From NCBI GenBank assembly GCA_004802705.1, contig SGPL01000001.1, positions 124,001 through 188,000 of the forward strand: a stretch of DNA of 64,000 bases, read 5' to 3'. The stretch is from Bondarzewia mesenterica. Lineage: Eukaryota; Basidiomycota; Agaricomycetes; Russulales; Bondarzewiaceae. The notes under the pieces are model-generated. The model had not been told where the DNA came from and ran no database searches. It saw nothing but the letters and a program-made list of their open reading frames with translations. This document shows, piece by piece, positions 56,723 through 64,000 of this stretch. Position 1 is the first letter of the stretch. Every line of letters begins with the position of its first letter. Both the position numbers and the translations under genes were made by a program.

Positions 56723-58276
56723 TTGGTGGGATCTCATTCCGTTGATCATGTGGGTTTACTCCGAGTGAGAGCCAAATATCTTCCTGAAACCCATCTTGTC
56801 TTCCTGAAACCCATCTTGTCAATTGAAGCAAACCTGATAACAGAGACCAAACCCCAATCATTTCGAGCCCTGGAACTCTGCATACCTCACATGTCCCGGG
56901 CGGCCCAGTTTTGCCTGACAGCTCCTGCGCAAATAATGAGTGACCTCATTGATAAATACTGCTCTCAGCCCGCACCTCTCCTGAAACATCTAGAGCTCGT
57001 GGCATACCTCTCCGTTGCTCCCCAACACCTCACACTCAGATATACCCTGTTTTCTGAGTACGCACTAAACTTGCATCATCTTGTCCTCTCCTTTTGCAAC
57101 TTCAGCTGGTCATCGCCGCTGTTCACAAACCTCAGGCACATTGAGATACTGGATGTCGCTCGTGGCTGTCGACCTACCATGACTACGTGGCTGGAGGCCC
57201 TCAGAAACATGCATCACCTTCATACCATCGTTCTCCACGAGGCAACCCCAATCCTTCCCACGATGGCCACCACATTCCCCAATCCCAAACGAGTCCTCAC
57301 GTTACCATCACTTTGTCGACTTGATTTGGGAACCACGGCCTTGGACTGTGCCAACATTCTAAACCACCTCTGCATTCCCTTTGTCGACCATCTCAAGATC
57401 GACTGCAAATCTAAGGATGCAGACAGTGCAGATGTAGTCGCGCTCCTGCCGCTTTTGTCCGGTAAAAAGAAGGGTCATGGCATGCAAGCGCGCAAATGAC
57501 TCTGAAGTCTGACGGTGACATTAACGAACGCTCTCACCTTCATGGGTTGGGAAGATGAAGATGCAGACCACCCGATGACTGACCCTGTCCAGTTCATCCT
57601 CAACCTATACACAGCCCCCCTCTCCGTGTCAATCATGCGGCAGGTGACTACGCCGGTGATGACGGAGGAAGCAATGCTCTCGAAAATGCTTGCCACTTTG
57701 CCTGTTGCGAATGTCCACTCCACGACATTCCAAGATGTGTACATACTTCGACCCTTATGGTGGACGGCAAACAAACATCAGCTACCCAATTTGTGGAAAT
57801 TGTGTGTCACAGGCGACACCGCATACGCACTCCTCACTGCCTTTCATGCCAACACCCACGGCAGCGATCCCGACTCTGAAGCCAGCATATCTCCCGTCGC
57901 GTCTGAATTGCTACTCCCGCAGTTCGACACGCTGTCCATTCAGAACGAGTTTCTGCAGGATGACGCTCTAGTTGATGCTTTCTGCGACACGTTAATTTAC
58001 CGGTGCGAGGTCGGTGGACCCCTTAGCGTCCTAAAGGTAGCCAATTGTGACGTGTATTGCAGCAACATTAGCCAGCTCTCTGAGATCGTGCCTCAAGTTG
58101 ACTGGGACAGCTTGACGTACGAGAACGATCATAGCAGTGATGACGATGACGATGACGATGACGACCTAAGTGACTCGAAGGACTCGATGGAGAATGGGTC
58201 CAATTCGAAGATGAGGATGACTCAAAGAATAACGAATTGTACTAGTTGGCAGAGGCACGGCCTATGTTTGTGCTGA
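56723..58276 (+). pseudogene. F-box/LRR-like protein fragment lacking its N-terminus
   Basis: Two exons can be joined: 56723-57456 and 57508-58276 (donor GTCCGG, 51 bp, acceptor AAG), giving about 500 residues. The sequence has LRR-type blocks: SFRALELCIPHMSRAAQF, APLLKHLELVAYLSVAPQ, NLHHLVLSFCNFSWSSP, LFTNLRHIEILDVARG, LPSLCRLDLGTTALDC. These resemble the C-terminal halves of the many Agaricomycete F-box proteins. No F-box and no ATG occur before residue about 57 (first ATG at 56891); sequence homology begins about 30-60 bp after the foldback element, so the 5' part seems to have been lost. The tail has an Asp run (58139-58166). Without the proposed intron there are stops at 57497-57505. It may be expressed from the internal ATG. 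Confidence 0.55.
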
Positions 58277-59537
58277 CAGCATTTCCTATAGTCTGTATGC
58301 TTTCAAAGTCAAATATTTGACGGATTCCGGTGCGCGCATTTAATTTTGGACCACGAAACAGTCGAACAGTTTTAATATTCTTGTCAAACCATGATTTTTT
58401 GATTCTTGATCCGCTCGCTTATTACTCTTGTTTTCAACTGCCCTTGACGAAGGCTATTTTGAAGTCCAATACTGTTACATTTTTATCGCATGTGGAAGCG
58501 AAATTCGAAGATAGACAATTCTAATCTATAGAGTCAGCCCCAATATTTTCCCCGAGACCCTAAGCAAGCCTCCTTTCTACCGCAACAATCTAATGCAACA
58601 ATCTAATTAACCATTCAAGCACCTCGCTTCGACTCCCAATTCTATCTAATCAACGTGCCACGGCAGCACCCTTGCCACCCTCAGCTGCAGCATGCGCCGC
58701 TTGGCCGCCCGCGAATGTTTGTTCAAACCGCCGTCGAAAGCTCAGCTGGTGTCCCTAGAGGGTGCTATCTCGCCATGACCGAGTCTTTCATCTTCGCGCG
58801 AGCACATCGCGGGGACTGAATATCTGTGAAGGAGTGCCGCGCCACCTGGCTGCACGGGGTCGAATGTTAATTTTCGAACCCCCAAAGACATTTTCGAAAA
58901 AAGAAAACCCCCTGGGTAAAATGTAGCCAATACGCACATAATCTTTCAGATATTCTGTGATGACGCACAAGGCAGTTTTGCTGGCGATGAAGGCTTCCAA
59001 TTGATTTGAATCCCTGAACGTATCGTTCAGCCGATCCAAACGCGTCAACTCCGCGTAGAATCGGATTTTGACCCCTCGATTCTGAGAGGAATCGCCATAC
59101 ATAGGCTTGAGTGGGTGTTTTGGGCTTGGTACAGACTCGGGGATCTCTCTATAAGAGGACTGGCGTCATACTAAAGATGGTTGTTTGTACGTGTGGACAA
59201 TCAGCCACATTTTAGGTAAGCACGCCACAATTTTGGGAGTGGAGGGACCTTCATCAGCAAAATGGCACATTTCCTTACCTAACTTGAAGTTACTTGAAGT
59301 GGCTTGCCACTCTGAGAAATTCTCATCAACTTCAAAATCACGCACAAGCATGCGTAAGCACACACAAGTAAATTTTTGCTTGATTTCAAGTCCCCAACTT
59401 GCTATAAAGGTATTTTTCCTTACCACAAGTACTCTAAGTCTTCTTTCACATTATGGTCGAAATACTTGTTGATATAATAAGTAAGTAAGTAATGGAAGCA
59501 AAGAATAAGTAAATTTGGAGTTGCGAGGCCATAAACC
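58277..59537. other. No supported gene
   Basis: Contains one minus-strand frame, 58788-59102 (104 codons; ELTRLDRLNDTFRDSNQLEA, FIASKTALCVITEYLKDYVR), that looks protein-like in composition but matches nothing I know and has no flanking exons that I can confirm. 59166-59480 is A/T-rich. Confidence 0.35.
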
Positions 59538-61085
59538 TCAGTCAGTTGTACGCATTACTATACATGTATCTAAACGGATAATTACACTACCCTGTGTTGG
59601 CATCATCGGGCCTTTCCGTTTCACCATGCCGCCTGCAGCATTCGATGGCTGCGGCTCAGTTGTGGAAGCAGAAGGGACACCCCCACCAGATGCCGAGAAG
59701 GGCGTCATTGCGGAGGGCGGCAGTGGAAGGCCAGGGCCACCTGGGGCAGGGGGTAGCTTTGTGGAAGGATGAGATGAGCCCTGGCCCATGGATGGACTGG
59801 AATGCTCTGTGACAGACGGTCAGCAATAGGCAGAGCAAAGCACTAAAATTGGTCGTGTGTCCTTATGATATACGATGGCATGAAGAGAAGATGGGCCTGC
59901 GTGCCGATGCCCTAAGGACATATGTGATGATGCCGTGGCATGCGTATTCACCGTGAATTGCGCGTTGCCTCCGACGCCTGAATTCCAGGCTACTTCTCGA
60001 CAGCGCATACTGGCCAGCGAACCTGACACGGCTCGCTCCAACATGCAAATGGGCACAAAAATACGAGAAAAAATGATGATTTACCACTCACTAGGGCAAT
60101 CAGTTTTAATTTTGTCTGTATTGATCCTCTTACTCTTGCTGGCCATCGCACCAGGTGCAGACGAACGCGAAGTTGCACTCTGCGTCCTCAAACTCAGTGA
60201 TGGCCAGGTTGATGTTGACGCCGATATCCAAGCTTCGACGGCACGACGGTCTTCTCCTGCTGTGTGGCCTGCGACTGAACCAGTCCTGCCTGCGGGTATG
60301 CTGAGACGTGGTCGTAGGTGTCGGAAGAAAAACTCGGCTTCATCTCAATGTCCAAGTCGTGATGGGGAAGGTCGCCGAATTCGTGTCTTGAATCGTTGTT
60401 GCTGCTGAAGCCACCAGAAAACCAAGTGCCAGGGCTGTCGGTCGAGTCAATGAGGAGATCATCGAGCATGAGTTCAATGGTTGGATGTCGGATACTGAAG
60501 GACTCGCCGTGATTGTTGTTGTGGCGGATGTCTTCGCCGTAGTTCACGCCATTCGTGACAGTTGGGGAGGGGTATAACAGAGCAGTTGGACCAAAATCGT
60601 TTGAGCAAAGGGAAGGAAACCTGAGAGAAGTGGATTCGGGGGAGGAGAGGTTGACCTGCACATCCGTTATTGTAATGGATGGCTTGTGGCCCATTGAGTG
60701 AGAGGAGGATCTTTGTCAACTGGCTCGGGAATGATGGGAGCTAGTTCGATAACATCCTCGATGACGATCGCACATATTGAAGGCCGACCTCTTCGTGAGA
60801 CAGTATCTCAGCTAAAGGTTTAAAATTGAGCGCCTTGACGGGGGGAGGCGGCTGGGGTAGGCTGAGATTAGCTTCTCGTGAATGCTCCTTCTCGGCGGCG
60901 CATTGGCAGATGTCTGTTGAATGATTCCGTTTGAACCCAGGGGCCTTGAGCTCTTCAACTTCAATGCTCCTGAGGTAGCAACGTCGGCGGGGAAATTTTG
61001 AGCGAGGGTCAAGGGTTTGGAAGGTAGTGGTTGATGCGAGCGCAGAGCCCCAATGCCTGCTTCCGTGTTTCAACGGTGCAGGCAA
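59538..61085 (-). CDS. Unrecognised minus-strand gene or relic (tentative)
   Basis: Three minus-strand open segments could belong together: 60741-61085 (DICQCAAEKEHSREANLSLP, ALNFKPLAEILSHEE), 60194-60694 (MGHKPSITITDVQVNLSSPE, TIELMLDDLLIDSTDSPGTW, DLDIEMKPSFSSDTYDHVSA) and 59590-59815 (PPAPGGPGLPLPPSAMTPFS, SNAAGGMVKRKGPMMPTQG). The composition (Ser/Pro-rich, acidic patches, basic GGMVKRKG tail) suggests a regulatory protein such as a transcription factor fragment, but no DNA-binding domain is visible. An alternative frame at about 60100-60220 (GVNINLAITEFEDAECNF) also looks coding, so a frameshift may be present. Exon borders are not established; the outer limits given are those of the open segments. 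Confidence 0.25.
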
Positions 61086-61439
61086 ATGTCAGTCCTGAAC
61101 AAATGAGGCCAGAAAGAATAGGACTCACTGCGAAACTACATCCCTACCCAACTCCTCCTCTGTCTTCCTCGTTTTATCCTCCACGTGATCGCTGTTGTGC
61201 ATGGGCGGGGGACTGTGGTGTTATCAATGTCACTGCTGGGGGAGAGGGTAAGTATCTGGGTGCTTGTGTGCCAGTGCGTGCGCAATGCACATACGTGTTG
61301 CGACGAAGTTGCGACTTAGCAGAAACAAAAAATTGCTTACTCATCATAATTGAAAGCCAGCTGGCATACGACGCGCGGCCTCTTGACCTTGCAGGTCCTT
61401 GCCCTCTCGCCATCGTCGTGCTCGCAGCGTTGTAGGCCT

Positions 61440-62260
61440 TTGGCGTCTGGAAGCCATTTCTTGAGGTTATTGAAGCCAAGGTGTGCGAGAGCCTCGACAC
61501 GAACGTTACTGCAGCATTTGCATTTGCGTGCGAGGCCATCCTTAGCTTCAAGGGCCTTGAAGTAGACGAGAAAGGCAAGCGTGGAACGTTGCTGTTCACG
61601 GGCATGACGGCATCATTGCGTGGCAACGTGACGATGTCCACATTTGTGACGGGAAAGTTTGGTCTCCGGGCGCTAGCGCAGAGTTTGGCAAAGGAGTTTG
61701 GAAAGGAGAACATTTATGTGCGTGTTTCTCTGTGTCTATATCCATTTTCCCCCCTTTCCATCTGATCAGTAGCGTGAATCTAATGCTGACGTTCACTTTC
61801 TGTCATCAGGTCACCCATTTATGTTGTTTATTTGGGTATCCGGGCAACACACAATTTGATGATGAAGGTCCACTGATTTATTGCCGAGCCTAGGTGATAA
61901 TCAATGGCGGTAAGCCTATCTTTTGATTTCTTTTTCATTGTGTGATGCTCAACGAATTATCTCGGCCGGGAAAATAAAAATATGAAAACGTATCTGCATG
62001 CCGCATTCGATACTCAGGCATTGTAACCGACAGGTCGCACGCGCGCGCGGCGAGGTGTGGGTCAACAACCCGGATGTCAGGCTCGAGCTCGATAGCATTG
62101 CCAAGGTAAGAGGGTGTGACGAAAACCTCAGCGTCGCTGCCCGTAAATTTTGGGACCCGTACCTGACTTTTCTTTTCTCTCAGGCATACAAGTACCTCAC
62201 TGAGCAGGACAGGTCTGCGTGGACGTGGGAGCTCGATCGTACATTCGCTGGAGCAGGCGG
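61440..62260 (+). pseudogene. Eroded short-chain dehydrogenase/reductase
   Basis: Pieces of one SDR protein lie in order on the plus strand. 61437-61716: WKPFLEVIEAKVCESLDTNV, TAAFAFACEAI, TLLFTGMTASLRGNVTMSTF, VTGKFGLRALAQSLAKEFGK, ENIY. 61894-61909: VIING (the IIDGG-like block, bounded by AG and GT). 62035-62105 and 62185-62235: WVNNPDVRLELDSIAK, AYKYLTEQDRSAWTWELD, as in the C-terminal part of this SDR group. The GxxxGxG nucleotide-binding N-terminus is not found, an in-frame TAG stands at 61434, and the frames of the VIING block and the next segment do not agree. The YxxxK motif appears as FVTGK. I read it as a relic. Confidence 0.55.
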
Positions 62261-62518
62261 TGTGAACGAGTATGGCTGGGCGTGTTTCGGGAGACGGTCA
62301 TCGAAGCGCCCGCATGGCCGTTCGAGGCGCCGCCGCCTTCGAGTTTGGCATCGTCGACGGAAGGACACACCTTCGAGGGCGAGAATGTGGTGACGGTTCA
62401 GTACGTGGAGGAGCCTTTGCTGTATGAGGCGATGACCGCATTGTCGATGAATCAGTCAATTGCCGAGTTGGAGATTACAAGCTGGAGTCATCATCTCTAC
62501 GAGCTGCCGTCTTTTTAA
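62261..62518 (+). other. Short open segment, unrecognised
   Basis: A plus-strand frame continues to a stop at 62516-62518 with protein-like sequence (GVFRETVIEAPAWPFEAPPP, GENVVTVQYVEEPLLYEAMT, ALSMNQSIAELEITSWSHHL, YELPSF). It is out of frame with the SDR relic before it. It may be the 3' exon of a separate lost gene. Confidence 0.3.
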
Positions 62519-63374
62519 AGCATTTTTTTTGTACTCATGGTTGTGATTAATCAACGCTGTGTGGCATTTTTTTTTTTGATATTCTACCCCGTGCTAAAAA
62601 TAGCAGGAAAAAAGGGAAAAAAAATCCCCCCCGATAAAATAATAGTATATACTTTTAAAACAGAACACCGGCTGAGAAAACAGTATCTACTGATAAATCA
62701 GCTGTAAGGGATTGTATGCTGATGAAGATGAATGATTTGGTTGAACTTGGGACATACCTTTATGCTACTTATGTACTTGAAAAACGAACACTTGTCTGGA
62801 TTGACCGGTTCACAAGTAGTTCACTGTCGGCACTTGAGCGACTTGTACAAGCTGTGCAAGTCGCTAAAGTCTGAAAAAGGAAATGTGCCCTTTTGCTGAT
62901 GCTTGGCAGTGCAGGGGGCCGGAGTATTCATGATGGGAGTGTATGCGATGGTGAGGTTGTGGTGAGGTGAGACGCAGTGAAGGGCGCGCGAGAGAGAAAA
63001 ACGCACAAGTCAGAAAACAATATAGGGCTCGGCCGTAAAATGGACAAGTCGGAAAGGGATATTAATTCGTATTTGTAGATACAGAGTTTGTGCTGGTAAG
63101 TACAGATTGAGAAAATGAATGGAAAAGGTTTTCGAGGACTGAGAGCCCACAAATGATCTGTGGATGATCTGAGGAGGATCAGTGGATCAGCACGAAATCG
63201 TGCACGAGCGTGATCTGGAGGTATGATTTCTGTGTTATTTCGGTGTGATTTGCTGACCACGGAGAGATCACGCCGTGTAGTAATTTTATCGTGAAACGCA
63301 GTGTTAAGACCTATGTAAAATTACACGCAAAAATCTCATACAAGAATTGCCTCAAGCACATAATCGACTAGCAT
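62519..63374. other. A/T-rich intergenic sequence
   Basis: About 0.86 kb with T- and A-runs (62520-62700) and no recognisable gene. A purine/pyrimidine-biased patch of gatctg/gatctga repeats lies at 63150-63215. Confidence 0.45.
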
Positions 63375-63986
63375 TTACTTCTTCTTCCCCTTCCCCTTCG
63401 CCCTTCCCTTCCCATTCTTCTTCCCCTTCTCCTCCTCCTTCGCCCTTCCCTTCCCATTCTTCTTCCCCTTCCCCTTCGCCCTTCCCTTCCCATTCTTCAT
63501 CTCTACAATTTTGCTGACAACTTGAGGCCCGTTCTCGTCTGTCTCATTTCCATGCACCCAGACTGTCGGCTGGTCTGAACTTCGTCCAGTTGAAGGTCCA
63601 CCCGCCTTTACCCCGTCATCAATGGCCGTCCCCTCCTTCTCCTCGTAGGAAGCACCCCCAGGTGTATCCCACTTCACAAGTGAAGATTGAGGTATAAGAT
63701 ACTTGACCATTTGAGATTGCTCGGTCAAAGATAACTCAGCCGGGTGGGGTTTAGAGCAGGAACGGCACGTGGCGACGGGTACGTTGCTACAGCCATAGAA
63801 GTCACGATGGGAGTAGGCGTCGGTGGTGTTGCACCATGGGCATACATTAGCGGTAGCCATGAAAGACATTCTTTGTATCTCTTGACGTGCATTGGCGATC
63901 ATGACGACGTTTGCTAGACCTAGCCGTCGGCTTTCGTCCATGGTGAGCGACTCCTTCCTCGCGCACAGATTGGTATAACCTGGCAT
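63375..63986 (-). CDS. Hypothetical protein with two CxxC pairs and a lysine/glycine repeat tail
   Basis: Open frame of 203 codons from 63986; it is open further upstream at the window edge (sequence before MPGYTNLC reads ENWL), so it may be the 3' exon of a larger gene. Residues about 45-80 hold two Cys pairs (CPWC and CRSC) with an intervening YGCSN, arranged like a small zinc-binding knuckle. The last about 45 residues repeat NGKGRAKGKGKK and variants three times (63378-63496), a strongly basic tail that would bind nucleic acid. I do not recognise the family. The middle (QSSLVKWDTPGGASYEEKEG) is polar. Confidence 0.4.
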   Translation of the reverse strand: MPGYTNLCARKESLTMDESRRLGLANVVMIANARQEIQRMSFMATANVCPWCNTTDAYSHRDFYGCSNVPVATCRSCSKPHPAELSLTEQSQMVKYLIPQSSLVKWDTPGGASYEEKEGTAIDDGVKAGGPSTGRSSDQPTVWVHGNETDENGPQVVSKIVEMKNGKGRAKGKGKKNGKGRAKEEEKGKKNGKGRAKGKGKKK

Positions 63987-64000
63987 TAACCAGTTCTCCA

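Noticed and set aside
61174..61713. 179-codon minus-strand ORF over the SDR relic
   Set aside because: It is the antisense shadow of the SDR coding blocks, which match a known family on the plus strand.
1..64000. CRISPR array, prophage or bacterial operon
   Set aside because: Spliceosomal introns throughout and eukaryotic gene families; no regularly spaced direct repeats were seen.

Overview
The window is nuclear DNA of a filamentous basidiomycete, most likely an Agaricomycete. Nearly every gene is cut by many short GT-AG introns (mostly 49-90 bp). The gene content (short secreted tyrosinase, CYP with the I-helix GADTT motif, F-box/LRR paralogs, Bor1, histidine-type acid phosphatase) fits wood- or litter-associated Agaricomycetes. 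I rebuilt the exon structures by eye from splice signals and reading frame. Family names come from recognised motifs; no search was run.

Layout. 1-24 kb is a dense housekeeping block: a Urb2/Npa2-like ribosome biogenesis factor (-, running off the left edge), an RWD-RBR ubiquitin ligase (RNF14/Itt1 type, +), a multi-KH RNA-binding protein (+), mitochondrial ATP synthase subunit f (-), V-ATPase subunit C (-), a mercaptopyruvate sulfurtransferase/Tum1 (+), the FANCM/Mph1 DNA helicase (-), a G-patch plus zinc-finger protein (+) and a METTL25/RRNAD1-type methyltransferase (-). 24-32 kb holds three minus-strand genes for secreted or membrane proteins: tyrosinase, a membrane-anchored acid phosphatase and a Bor1-type borate/anion transporter. 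33-42 kb is gene-poor and duplicated: two F-box paralogs (one frameshifted) flank an imperfect tandem duplication that carries one intact FHA-domain mini-gene and one decayed copy. 42-53.8 kb returns to normal genes: an MFS transporter (-), Iwr1 (+), a secreted fasciclin-like protein (+), a cytochrome P450 (-) and the U6 snRNA exonuclease Usb1 (+). 53.8-64 kb is a relic zone: repeats of the USB1 tail, a possible HNH-like gene, a partial USB1 duplicate with a mutated catalytic motif, a 409-bp foldback (MITE-like) element, an F-box/LRR fragment with no N-terminus, an eroded short-chain dehydrogenase and a few unrecognised ORFs.

The genes do not form one pathway. The features most worth a second look are very small exons (4, 6, 7, 9, 10, 14 and 19 nt) needed to restore conserved protein sequence, single-base frameshifts in MPH1 and in one F-box gene, the USB1 duplication with the inverted-repeat element at its breakpoint, and the FHA duplication. 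I found no CRISPR array, rRNA, convincing tRNA, or obviously novel multi-gene system.
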